Below, piece by piece: positions 12,701-23,800 of a DNA stretch of 64,000 nt (its first letter is position 1; every line of letters begins with the position of its first letter). Source of the stretch: Haematococcus lacustris (lineage: Eukaryota; Chlorophyta; Chlorophyceae; Chlamydomonadales; Haematococcaceae); contig JASKMD010000015.1 in the NCBI GenBank assembly GCA_030144725.1, positions 4,777,810 through 4,841,809 on the forward strand, read 5' to 3'. Below the pieces are notes generated by a model. It saw only the letters and a program-made list of their open reading frames with translations. It was not told the origin of the DNA and did not search any database. The translations under genes were made by a program, and so were the position numbers.

Positions 12701-15700
12701 CCAGCTGAGGGACGAGTGCCTGGGTGGTCGCAGGCGAAGTACGGATCGGGGTGTCGTACGCAAAGTTGTGCCGCAGCATGTCTCCCGGGAAGCGCATCCT
12801 CATCTCGGACGGCAGCCTCGTCATCGAGGTGCTTCGCATCGTCAGCGACACGGAGCTGGTGGGAAGGTGCGTGTTTGCTGCAGCTTCCCCGCGCCACGAG
12901 GCAGGTCGACGCTTCAAACCATAGCGCGACGCAGGCTATGCTGTTTGAGCATCGTTGGCAGCAGGCGCGGAGCCATAGCGTGCCCTCTGTAGTGGTCAGC
13001 AGGGGGCAGGAGGAGGCGCGAGCAAGGTGGTCACGAGGGAGGGGTACGGGTCCACCCCAGCCGGCTCCCCAGCACGCCTCACTCTGATGCCTGTTCGCAG
13101 GTGCCTGTGCGCCAAGCAGCTGGGCCCTCGCAAAAACGTGAACCTGCCCGGTAAGCCGGCCCTGGCACCTAGTCCAGTTGCCTAGTCAGGCTGGGCCAGT
13201 TGCCTGAACAGGCAGTCAGGCCGCAGCAGGTGCAAAGGCCCAGCAAAGCTGCAGCGCTCACCTCTGACCTATCCTTTCTCTTTTCCCCTCACCTAACCTC
13301 CCCCCTCCTCTTCCAGTCGCCTTTTGCCGCCATTTGCGCCGCCACTTGCCCCAACAGGGCCTGTAACAACGGTTGCCCAATGTGTGACAAGTGTGTTAGG
13401 TGGCCTGGGTAGCTGCATGGGTAGTTGCACCAAGATGTGCGCCTGCGATGCCCTGCACTGCCCTGCACTGCCCTACACTGCCCTGCACTGCCCTACACTG
13501 CCCTGCACTGCCCTGCACTGCCCTGCACTGCCCTGCACTGCCCTGCACTGCCCTGCACTGCTGGTGTCACTGTGACTTCGCTACGCCCTCCCTCCGCCCT
13601 TCACCCCCTACCCTCCCCCTTGTCTTCCATGCATGCACCCCCCTCTCGTGGCCTGACCCGCCCTGCAGGCGTCAAGGTGGACATCCCCGTGTTGACGCCC
13701 AAGGACATTGAGGACCTGCAGCAGTTCTGCTGCCGCAACAAGATGGACTTTGTGGCGGCAAGCTTCGTGCAGGTCAGCTGCTGGGGGCAGGGGCAGGAGC
13801 AGGAGCAGGGGTGTGAGCCTCATAGCCCTGCCCTGTCTCCTAAACGTTTTAAGCGGCACAGCCACTGGGGGGTGGGGCGGTTCTCACCCTGCTCTAACTC
13901 CCTGTCCTGACCCCTGGCTGGCCCCTGGCCTGACCATGCCTCAACCCCCAAGCCCACACACCCTTTCCTGCCGCCACCTCGCCCCTAGCCCCTTGCTTGC
14001 CCCTGGGGGCCCCGGCCACCTTGTCCCTGGCGACCCCCCCTGCTGACCTCTCCCTGGGTGTGGTGATGCACCTCCTCGGCCCCCCTTGCACCCCTTAGAC
14101 CCCCTTGGGTGTGGACCCCTGATGGCGGGTATGCGCCCCTGGGCTGCAGACGGGCGATGACGTGCGCTTCATCCGGCAAGTGCTGGACAGTGCCGGGGGT
14201 GAGGCGGTCAAGATCATCAGCAAGATAGAGAACGAGTCGGGGCTGGAGCACTACGTGAGTGAAGGGGCAGGGGGCCAGGGGGCCAGGGGGTCAGGGGACC
14301 AGGGAGGCCAGATGGGCAGGGGGTCAGGATGTCAGGGGGGCAGGGGGCAGGGGTCCAGGGGAAGCAAAGTGAGCTGTGTCGGGCACCTTACAACAACCTG
14401 ACTAGCCAGCTGCAACCTAGCCAGCTGCAAAAATGTGCCCCTAGGGCGAAGTATTGGGCTTGCTTTAGAAAGTCAGGCCCCGTCACGCATGGCAAGCGTG
14501 TAGTTCAACTTCTGCTGGCCTGGCATGCCACCTGGCTTCATGACTCACCGCCTGGCTGGCTACCGCCTCAGCTTCTCCTCAGCATTTCCATAGTGAAATA
14601 ATTCAATATTCAATATCATAAAACACAAACAACTCCCTCCACACTTACCTATTTGATCCTGAGCTGCTGAGATGAGTGTCATGCTCCACATCCGCCTGTT
14701 GTGTGTGTGTGTGTGTGTTTGCGGTGGTGATTGTGTGTGTTGTTGCGTTGGTCCAGGATGATATCCTGGCCGAGTCTGACGGCATCATGGTGGCCCGGGG
14801 CGACCTGGCCATGGAAATCCCCTCAGAGAAGGTGCGGGGCGCAAGGCGGCAGCCTGCTGCCACTCCTACACCACCACCGCCCACTGACCTGACCTGACCT
14901 GACCCGACCCGACCCGACCCGACCCGACCCGACCCGACCCGACCCGACCCGACCCGACCCGACCCGACCCGACCCGACCCGACCCGACCCGACCCGACCC
15001 GACCCGACCCGACCCGACCCGACCCGACCCGACCCGACCCGACCCGACCCGACCCGACCCGACCCGACCCGACCCGACCCGACCCGACCCGACCCGACCC
15101 GACCCGACCCGACCCGACTTGGCTGGCTGGCTGGCTGGCTTGCTGCTGTGCAGGTGGCTCTGGCTCAAAAGCTGATGATCACCAAAGCCAACATCGCCGG
15201 CAAGTTTGTCATCACTGCCACGCAGATGCTGGAGGTCAGTGAGGGGGGAGGGGGAGGGGGGAAAATCAGTTGGTGAGTCACGGGCAATGGAGAGGAACGG
15301 GCTTGTCCAGCTGCCTGCCACCTGCTGCCTGCTGCTTTTGTTGTGCCGCAGTCCATGGTGAGCAACCCGTTGCCCACCCGGGCTGAGATGACTGACGTGG
15401 CCAACGCCGTGTTTGATGGCACAGACGCCGTCATGCTGTCAGGTGGGGGGAAAGGGGGGGGGGGGAGGGAGGGGGGGAGGGGGGAGGGAGGAAGAGTGGG
15501 TAGCAGCGGCAGGAGCAGGGAAAGGAGGCAAGGGCAGAATAGGGCAGTATAGGGCTACTATAGGGCAGTATCTCACTGTTATTGCCCCCCTTCCAGAAGA
15601 GGGATGTGGGCGAGAGAGAGGGGAAGAAAGCCGTGAGGGAAGAAAGCTGTGTGACCCCTCACCCGCTCTCTGCCGCTCCACGCTGACTAGACTTGACCTG

Positions 15701-16890
15701 AAATCTTGACCTCATCGTGCCCAACCCTGGCCTTCCAGCTGCTCCTGGCCCCTGGCCCTTGGCCCCTTGGGCTTGCCCTAACCCCCATCCCCTGACTCCT
15801 GACCCCCTGACCCCTTGACCCCCTGACCCCTTGACCCCCTGACCCCTCGACCCTCGACCCTGCTCGCTAACCTGGTTTGCTGGCCTCGTCCCAGGTGAGA
15901 CCGCCAACGGCTCCTTCCCCGACACCGCTGTGCGCACCATGGCCGCCATCGTGGCCAACGCTGAGAATGCCAGCGGCTACACAGCCACCCAATGCTTCAT
16001 CAGGTGCGGGGCTGGGAGGGGGGCGGGAAGGGAAGTAAGGGGGAGTGGAGGAGGGGGAGCAGGGGAGAGGAACATACCCTGGACGCTCTTTGAGCCTCTT
16101 TGAGCTTTACCAATTGCCGCTCAGCAGCGCCCCCGGGTGGTGCCTCTGGGCCTCAGGGACCACTCACGCAAGCCCATCACGCGCATAGAGGCCGCCGGCT
16201 GCATTGCGGCCTCCTCCATGGTGGACTGCAACGCACAGCTGGTGGTGTGCATCAGCGAGTCGGGCGAGGCGGCGAGGCTGGTGGCAAAGTACCGGCCAGC
16301 AGTGCCCCAGGTGCGGGGCGGGGCGGGGCGGGGCGGGGCGGGGGGGGGGGGGGGGGGCGGGCACTTGCAGTGGGGCAACAACAGCGAGAGATATACCTGT
16401 TTGCCTGCTGCCCCTGCCTTGCTGCAGATCATCATCACCACCTGCAACCGTGTGGCCAACCAAGCCTGCATCGTGTTTGGGCAGTATGCCATCAAGGCGA
16501 GTCTGGCATACGCAATATGCTACGCTGGTCCAGGGCACAAGTGCAGGGCAGGAGCAACATCCCACGCGCCCTTGCGTGCTCGCCCACCCACGCATCGCCA
16601 GATCAGCTCGTCGCACAACCTTGGCGCGGCCATAATGCCCGCAGGTGCCGAGCATGCTGCCCAGCATCGACGACCTGCTGCGCACCGCACGGGAGCACGC
16701 TGACCGTGAGGGCCTGTGGCTGGGCGAGGGCTTGGCTGTGGTGCTGCACGGCCATCTGGAGGCATGCGCTGACATCACCCCGGTGATGCGACTGGTCGAT
16801 TTGGGCAGCCTGGAGGCCGCGGAGAGCTTAGCGCGACCCGCGGACAGTCCGCTCAAATCGCCCATGAACCGGCTCAGCCTGCGCGTGTAG
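1874..16890 (+). CDS. Fused three-module pyruvate kinase
   Basis: Pyruvate kinase converts phosphoenolpyruvate and ADP to pyruvate and ATP at the end of glycolysis. This gene encodes one chain with three PK modules. The ATG at 1874 is the first in its frame. Exons 1874-2059, 2244-2312 and 2839-3018 encode an N-terminal extension, then module 1 starts at 3167. Modules are joined without stop codons: exon 4846-4956 splices in phase 0 to 5652 (RSTK to VSLDL), and exon 11458-11694 splices to 11903 (SRKTK to IVCTLGP). The reading frame ends at TAG 16888-16890, and a TGTAA-type polyadenylation element lies at 17426. Usual PK subunits have one module of about 480-550 aa. Modules 2 and 3 are each about 520-545 aa and keep catalytic motifs. 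A 500-N gap removes most of module 1. Three junctions do not resolve cleanly: 6337-6437, 7138/7507 and 16003/16125. Confidence 0.85.
3757..4256. other. Assembly gap of exactly 500 N
   Basis: A run of 500 N interrupts module 1 of the PK gene. The round length suggests a placeholder of unknown true size. It falls in a G-rich intron tract, which may explain the assembly failure. Confidence 0.95.
4604..4840. repeat. 21-bp minisatellite in PK intron
   Basis: Head-to-tail copies of a unit built from ccccttgcccctgacggcc fill the intron between the two post-gap exons of module 1. A few copies are slightly altered. Confidence 0.9.
4962..5131. repeat. 13-bp minisatellite (ctgagcaacacag)
   Basis: About 13 near-perfect tandem copies begin just inside the intron that links modules 1 and 2. 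Confidence 0.95.
6272..6335. repeat. (GAGTGT)n microsatellite abutting a 3' splice site
   Basis: A hexamer run ends directly at the acceptor of exon 6337-6437, so it replaces the usual polypyrimidine tract. Confidence 0.85.
7148..7443. repeat. (CAGGGG)n hexamer array, about 300 bp
   Basis: This intronic array of module 2 has few interruptions. Open frames rich in Gly-Gln, Gly-Ala or Gly-Arg across it are repeat artefacts. Confidence 0.95.
7668..8244. repeat. (CACCC)n / CCCCAC array, about 575 bp
   Basis: A C-rich pentamer/hexamer array almost fills the intron between exons 7507-7606 and 8255-8328. The long Thr-Pro-Pro-His (+) and Gly-Trp-Gly-Gly-Val (-) frames over it are artefacts. Confidence 0.95.
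9571..9720. repeat. (GACT)n then (GGCT)n tetranucleotide array
   Basis: About 32 GACT units pass into GGCT units immediately before the acceptor of exon 9730-9810. The equivalent intron of module 3 instead holds a GACCC pentamer array. Confidence 0.95.
10303..10352. repeat. 7-bp CCCTGGC array
   Basis: Short tandem run in the intron between exons 10205-10296 and 10386-10509. Confidence 0.85.
12598..12683. repeat. Tandem duplication of a 43-bp segment
   Basis: Two near-identical copies of acgagggctggcggttccgg plus flanking sequence lie in the intron after exon 12413-12590. Confidence 0.85.
13449..13561. repeat. 10-bp minisatellite (ccctgcactg)
   Basis: About eleven copies, two of them with an A for G change, sit in the intron before exon 13669-13772. 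Confidence 0.95.
14887..15117. repeat. (GACCC)n pentanucleotide array
   Basis: About 46 perfect units sit in the module 3 intron at the position where module 2 carries the (GACT)n array. The flanking intron sequence is shared between the two modules. Confidence 0.95.
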
Positions 16891-17830
16891 AGCCACGAAG
16901 CGCCCAGTGTGAGGGCAGCAGGCATCGCCGTATAGAGGCTGCCCTCCCATCATGCCGAATCTGCACCCGGTCGCGTCATCCTTTCTCCCAGCTGCATTTC
17001 GGTATCGGGGCGAGCGTGCCGTCCAGGGCAAGTGCGGCATTCGTCGTCTAGTCGCGCGTCTGGCAGGTGGCAGGGCGGGCTGCAGCAGGGTGAGTTGTGT
17101 GAGGAAGGGGGTCTCGCTTGGGGTGCCAGCACAGCGTCAAGCAAGATGGATTTAGAAGTGTGAACTAGGCAGCAACACTAACGAGGTGGGTTGAGTGCAC
17201 TGCTGTGCTGTGCTCCCGGGTATGGGCCAGCATTGACATACCGAGGGTTCAGCGGCAGTGCCGGGGGTGATGACACGGGTGGATGGGATGCTGGCAGGAG
17301 AGCAGCGACGAGGCCAGAGGTGCAGCAGGATGTTACTAGATGCCACTGCAGGTTATATGTGACCTTTGCATAACGTAGAACAGTAGAGCTGTCATTCTTT
17401 GTGTGCTTGCATGCTTTTCCCCCAATGTAATAAATATATCATCGATCGTTACGACGGGATGCGTCGCATATCTAACAGGCACATGCACGTACATGTACGT
17501 ACATCAGACGCTCCCTAATCACAAGAGAGGTTTTGTAATCCTATGCTCAGCTAATTCCGTTCTTCTCCCCCCTCCTTCACGCTTGGTTTCGGGCTCCAAA
17601 GGGTCCTAGGGCCTGTAAAGTTGAAGTTATGCCTGCTAAGCCGGTTTCCTCAAAGGTCGTCTCGAAGTTAAACAGTACATGCAAAAGCCAAATGCACCTA
17701 GGCTGGTTGATGCTCGGCAAGAAAACCAGGGTGTTGGCTCTGCTGTGTTAATTTTCAACAAACAACAAAACTTGGATTTGTACTGAACATGCGCTCGGTT
17801 TGATTTTATGTATCTGTACTTGCAAGATGC
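16891..17830. other. 3' flank of the PK gene and gap to the next gene
   Basis: No further coding exon was recognised. TGTAA at 17426-17430, followed by TAAATA, fits the usual green-algal polyadenylation element for the PK gene about 540 bp upstream. The sequence then becomes more AT-rich up to the first recognisable receptor-kinase exon. Confidence 0.5.
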
Positions 17831-20800
17831 AGGACGGCATGGCCTGATGACTGTCGATGCGCCATTTGGGGCTTGTCGGCCATCAGCAACGCCATCAGCC
17901 TGCCGAACTGTACTGCATCCCTTTGCTTGGTGGCACCTGGCGAGACCTGGACGCCCGCTGCCCTGAATGTGTCAGGCAGCTTGACAGTGGCAGGGACTCC
18001 TGGCGAGCGAGCATCTACGCTGGATTTGAGCTTGCTAAGCCGCGCAACCTTTACGCCAGGCGTGTGCCAGCCGACCTACCAGCACTGTCTGATGGCACGC
18101 ACTTCGCCGCACCGCAGTTACGCCAGGCCGTGTTGGCTCGTGCAGGCAGCTCGGTTCAAATCCAGGACCTTACCTTGGTGACAGACCTCGCTGCGCCCAC
18201 AGCCAGCTCAGCACTACTTCCCTCCAGCCTATTAGGCCCAGGCACCCCCTCCATTACGTACATCAACGTCACCCTTAGCCTGCCCAACTCCTGCGTCTCT
18301 CTAGGCCTTTACACCAACCTGCTCTGCCGGGGCACAGTGAACTCCAGCTTGGTCATCGACCGATGGGGCGTGCTGATCCACACCTGGTCCAGTGCAGCTG
18401 TCAATGCTCGCAACCTCAACCTCACGTGTGGCAGCCCCTTGCGCCCACAGGACCAGCTTTGTTCCAGCACGTTGGTATCTCAACCATTGGAGCTGCTGGT
18501 AGCACTGGTCAATACCGCAGGCATGGCTGCAGGCACGACCAGCTTCATCCATGTCCTCAGCAACATCTCCTTGCAGGTCTGTGCCCGTGCACCCCAGCCT
18601 TCGCTGGCCAGCCTGCAGCTCCTCCCTCATGCAGTGGATGGCGGTGCAGTCAAGCTTGCTGGCCATGCCCCTTGCCCCTCATCGTCCCTGGTCCGGGCCC
18701 CTGGCTGCAGGGCCATGTCCCCGCCGCAGCAGCCTTGTGTGGTGATGCAGGGCGGCTGGTCAACATCACCAACAAGGTCGTCATCGCAGGTCAGTGGACT
18801 GTAGGCTGAAAGGTGATGCCTGCACGGCATTGGCCCTCTACCGGCCCTGCGTGCCAGTTCCCAATGGTAAAGCCAGTAAAACTTTGAAGGGTGAGCCAAA
18901 CCAGATGGTGTAATATCCTGTTAGTCGCGAGAGTGAGACTGAGAGAAACGGTCTTGAGGGGTCTGGTGGGGGGGCCACAGGGATTGGTCACTCCCCCGAC
19001 CTGCTGCTGCTCCTCACCTTGGCGTTTGGCAGCACCTCAGGGTCGTTGCCTGCTGCGCCCGCCCTGTCCGTCTGGCCCCTTGCCTTCAGCAAGACTGGCT
19101 GAAGTGCAGCTGATCAGAAAGATCAAGGGGGTGTCCAGTGTCAATGGAGGGTCAAGGGCGCAGGGGTGTGCTACTGCAGCTGAGCCTGTCATGGCCAGGG
19201 CAGGCTGTGTGTCAACGCTATCACAGGCCAGCCGTCATGTAGGTGGCACCTGTTGTTGTCTTGTCCCAGCTCTGATGTGGGCTGCTCGTGGTGGATGCCC
19301 ACCCTCCACCTGAAGTGCTTCACAGGCTTGGTCTTCACCTTCTCACGGCCCAGGCACAACACAACAACCGCCCTGATGTGGGCGGTCAACTACTTCCGCA
19401 GTGACAGCCCGGCCTACCTGCGCTGTGCAGTGCTTGACAGGGCAAGCCACTACATTTGCAACACAGTTTGTGCCGGGCACTGTGCTGTGTGACATTGCGT
19501 GACATGGCTGGCTCACTGCCCAAGCTTGTGTGTCTGCAGGGGTGCCCTCGCTTGCTAACCCTCGCCCAGAGCTAGATTGGGCAGGGTGGGTGCACGCACT
19601 TGACTTGCCTCAACCGGCCTGCTGAAGTGGTGGTGCAGGGCTGCTGCCGCTGACATGTGATGATGCGCACCACGAGTCCAGGCTGCCCACTGACCACAGG
19701 TGGTGTGGCATTGTGAGCGTAGAGCTCCCCAATACCAGCCTCCAGCTCAGCAACCTGACCCTGGCCAACCTGCCAGTGGGACCCTCAGTGTTCACCCCTC
19801 TCAGCTTCTTCACCGCGGCAGCCTTCATTGCAGCCTTCAACAGGTGAGGTGGCGGCTGTGTTGACCTGGGGCATCTCCCGTCACTTAGCACCAGACAGGT
19901 GTGTTGACCTGTGGGCATCACCCTGCTCACCTTGTTCGTGCCCTGAGGAGCCTTTGGCCTGGCTTGTGGGTTTTGGGTAGGGGTGAGCTTTGATGACCAG
20001 GTGTGATGAACTGGGGTACCTCCTCTCACTTAGCAACTGCCCTTTTCATGTCTCATGCCTAACAATACATAATAACAATACTAACTTAATAATACTAATG
20101 ATTATAATAACCTAATAACAGCATGGCAGACATGAACTGCATGCTGCTGTCTGCTATCTTCCAGGCGAGCCCTGGGCTATAGTGGATTCCGCCTGCTGCT
20201 CGAGGACGTCACCATGCTGCTCCCTTCTGATGAGGTCAGGCAACAACATGCTCAGCTCCATCTCATTCCAAGCTCCATCTTGCCCCTCCATCCAATGCTG
20301 CAGCACCGGGATGCACATGAGGGACACAATTGACGTATCACATCAGTTTACACACAACATCCTGTGTTGTCCCTTGGCGTCACTAGCCTCCCCCTAAGGC
20401 TGCAACCTACAGTGTGACCTTACAGCAATTAGAAACATCTCCCCAATGGAGTAGGAGCCCACAAACGGGGTGGGACATGTTGTGCCTCTCTTGAGGAGGG
20501 GAAGGGGCAGCAGTGCAGGTCAGCTGGCTTGCAGGGAAGGGCTGTGGGGTGACCCAGCGGGGGAAGAGCTGACACCCTCCAGCGCAGCGCGATTGCTGTG
20601 CTGCAAGCTCATTGTCCTTGTCCTTGCTCCTTGAACGACCCCTGTTGGCTTCTGTTGGCTTGCTGCTGTTGGGCCTTTTCACGCCCTTGAGGCAGGTCTG
20701 CAGCACGGCAGTGCCACCCTGCGTGCCAATACCAGCATTGCCTGAGGGTGGTGCCAGCTGCTTAGGACGCCCATGCAGCTAGCTTGCACTGCTTGTGGTG

Positions 20801-23800
20801 GATGCCCACACTTAGCCAGGAGTGGGTTCACCAGCTTGGACCACACCTTCTCACGGCCCTTGTGAGGGGCTCTTTGTCCTTGCTCCTTAAACGACCCCTG
20901 GCATGAAACCCACCCCACCGCATGAGCCCAATGATAGCATGGCTGCCCACAGATGGTCAGCGTGCAGCATCAGCCACCAGCAATGCCCCTGCTAGCCTTT
21001 GACGTGGGTGAGGCATGGCTGAGTATGCTGGGCTTGTGCAGTGGGCAGCAGTTCCCGCAATCTCATACCATGGATAGCGGGAGAGAGGCTGACTGCACAA
21101 GGGACTTTTAGAGGCGGGGCAATACATGTTGTCATGAAGCACATGTTCTTATGTAAGCAACAGCTCTGAAAACAGTGCCTAGTGCACAGTGCCTAGTGCA
21201 CAGTGCCTAGTGTGTTACAGGCTGACGACCTTTGGGTGCTGAGTCTCGCAGCTTGTTGAAGCTCAGGTTAGGGTACTCCTTGCCCAGGGTTGGTGCTGCT
21301 GCTTGGCCTGCCAAATAGCACAGCTCCAATGGGCGCCATGGGGCCTCCCCTGACCGCTGGGTTTGAAGGCTGATTTGCAATCCCTCTCCACACATCTGCC
21401 AAGTTGGTAGCCTGGTTTAGCCAGAGATCGCTGGCTTCATGCTGAGTGCAGCAAGCAGTCCTGCACCTGACCTGCTGGGGACTTCATCTTGCAGGCCTGG
21501 AAGGCTTGCTGCGGTTCAGCTGCCTCTGACAGGGCTGGGTCACAGCTGGGCTGACCAGCTGGTGCAGCACTCACCCACTGTCACCACCTGTTAGACCTGT
21601 TCACGGTTTCGCAGGTCAGCAGCACGGCATTGGCCCCCCACCCACCCCGCGTGCCGATACCAGCGTTGCCATAGAAGAAGGCCTTAGGGAGGTCACACAG
21701 ATACTGGTGTCATGCGGAGCCCCTCATGCGGACCCTGAGCACCTATGGCTGGGGAAGGGGTGGGGCCAGCTGGTTTAGGACGCCCATGCAGAAGCTCGGT
21801 CTTTACCTTCTCATGACACCAGGAGCATCCGTCAGCAGTTGTGAGAGGCAGCAAAGACATCACCTGCGGGTGATGCAACTCACGCGCTCTTCTTTGCCGT
21901 CTATTACAGAGTGCGATGAAGGGCAAGAAGCGCAAGGGCACCTTTTGTAACTCTGCAACAAAGGGCAGCAAAGGGGATGACAGCAGGGCAGACATATCCT
22001 ACATGCTTAGGGTTTGCAAAGGAATATGTCTGCATGTGGTGCAGATGTGCAGGATATGAGCTTGTAGGATGCAAGCAACCTTCCACACCAACAGCAACTG
22101 CTAGCTCAAACTACTTCCACCCCTGGCCTGTTGTTGCTGTGAGCTCACTGCACACCTGAATCAAACGCCATGGGACCTCTTCACTCGCTGTAGATTGATT
22201 TAGCCGAATTACAGTAACAGTCCTTGTCCAGCCACCAGCCAAGGACACACAAGCAAGTCATTGTCCACTCCTGTTGGTTCTGGCTGTGCAGATGGTGTGG
22301 TGGAGCTCTATGGCCACCGACCCCATCTTGGCTAGGGACTGGGCCACCAATCCGCAGACATTTCTGGTAAGGTGCAAACAACACAACCTGACCCCTGTTG
22401 CACAGATAAAAACACCGTTTTGTAGTAGTCCATGCTTAGTGTTCCACGGCAATGAAGGCTCTAGGCTGAGGGCCAAGGTGCTGTAACAAAGGGAATGCAC
22501 AACTATTGTTTACTTCGGCACATAAATGCTGCATCCCATTGTTGCACAAGCCACCAGCCACTTCACACCCTGACCTCTAATGTGTCTGTAGGCTGGACTG
22601 GGTCAGCCGGCCCTGCACTCAACCTGCCAGCATCTGTGCTGCCCTCCTGCTACCTGCACTGCTTGCGCCCACCCCTCACTTTCCTCTCACCACAGCCAGT
22701 GATGTCACCACCCTGTTTGCCAAACTGTCGTCTGACTGGACTGGGTAAGCCAGCCCTGCAATCAGCCTGCCAGCATCTATGCTGCCCTCCTGCTACCTGC
22801 ACTGCTTGCCTCCACCTCCCACTTCCCCATCACCACAACCGCTGCTGTCACCACCCTGTTTGCCAAACTGTCGTCTGGCTGCAGGTCACGGATGTCAGTA
22901 ATGTCAGCATCACCGTGCAACACCTCCTGCCTGCCCGAAGTACCTATGTTTGGCGCAACACGCAGCTGGTCAGTGTGCAGCAGCAGCCACCGTCAGCACC
23001 TCTGATGGTTCATGACACAGGTGCGCCGGCCTGCATGTCCTCCTTGCAGCCTACCTGGCTGTGGCTACATCACCGCTACACCAGGGCACCTACCCCATTC
23101 AACATGGCTTCATCACTGCGGCACCAGGCTTGCTCACGAAAACCTCTACAGCTGTCGCCTTGCTTATAGGCTTGCCCCCTTGTGCACTGTCCAAGAGATT
23201 CACATTGCTCACAAAGCGCATTCTGGTCATCATGATTAGCAAGCCTGTCACCAACGACAACATGGCTGCATGGTAGTGCGTCAGGGTTTGCAGCAGCCAG
23301 GATGCCTATGGCCTGCTCGGGCTTGTTCTTGAGCTTCTTCTAGGTTTCTTGGAGTAAAAAGCGCCTTGCTGCTCTTTCGGTGGTCTTTGACGGTGGGGCG
23401 ACACGACGCCTTCAAGCCTGGCCACAAACACGGCTTTGGGGGGTCCAGGGGCATTGCTTGCGCTGCCCACCCTGCTTTAGGCTGCTTCGCCTGTTCATGC
23501 CCCAGCTGCTCCACTAACCTACCCTAAGGGGTGGCCCTAATGCCTTGTCTTGGGACTAGCCGTGTACTCACATTTCATAAGCATGCAGGAACATGCACTT
23601 CACTTGGGAAAGTGTTTTCCCCCCTTGAATCTACCATAGTGATACGCCTTGTTGGTGATTTCACCAAAGTTATCCTTAATCTATCCAGCCACACATCACA
23701 ATGTTACTGCCCTTGAATGTCACACCCTGATACCCTACTCACACTCTCCTCATGACTTCATTAACTCAATGCCAATCATTGCATTTGGTGCATGTTGGCA

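Larger units (their letters stand above)
11903..16890 (+). other. PK module 3 (catalytic motifs intact) and C-terminus
   Basis: Exons: 11903-12043, 12413-12590, 12734-12866, 13101-13150, 13669-13772, 14150-14254, 14757-14831, 15154-15234, 15352-15442, 15895-16003, about 16125-16310, 16428-16496, 16645-16890. Motifs include [70 protein letters not shown] and [20 protein letters not shown]. The C domain follows, and the chain ends with an acidic/Ser-rich tail. The 5' exon closely matches module 1 and the middle exons match module 2 at DNA level. The phase across 16003/16125 does not match in my reading. Confidence 0.85.

Noticed and set aside
23281..23514. 77-codon minus-strand open frame in a receptor-kinase intron
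   Set aside because: Protein-like in parts but unrecognised, with no splice context; possibly another transposon fragment, not enough to call.
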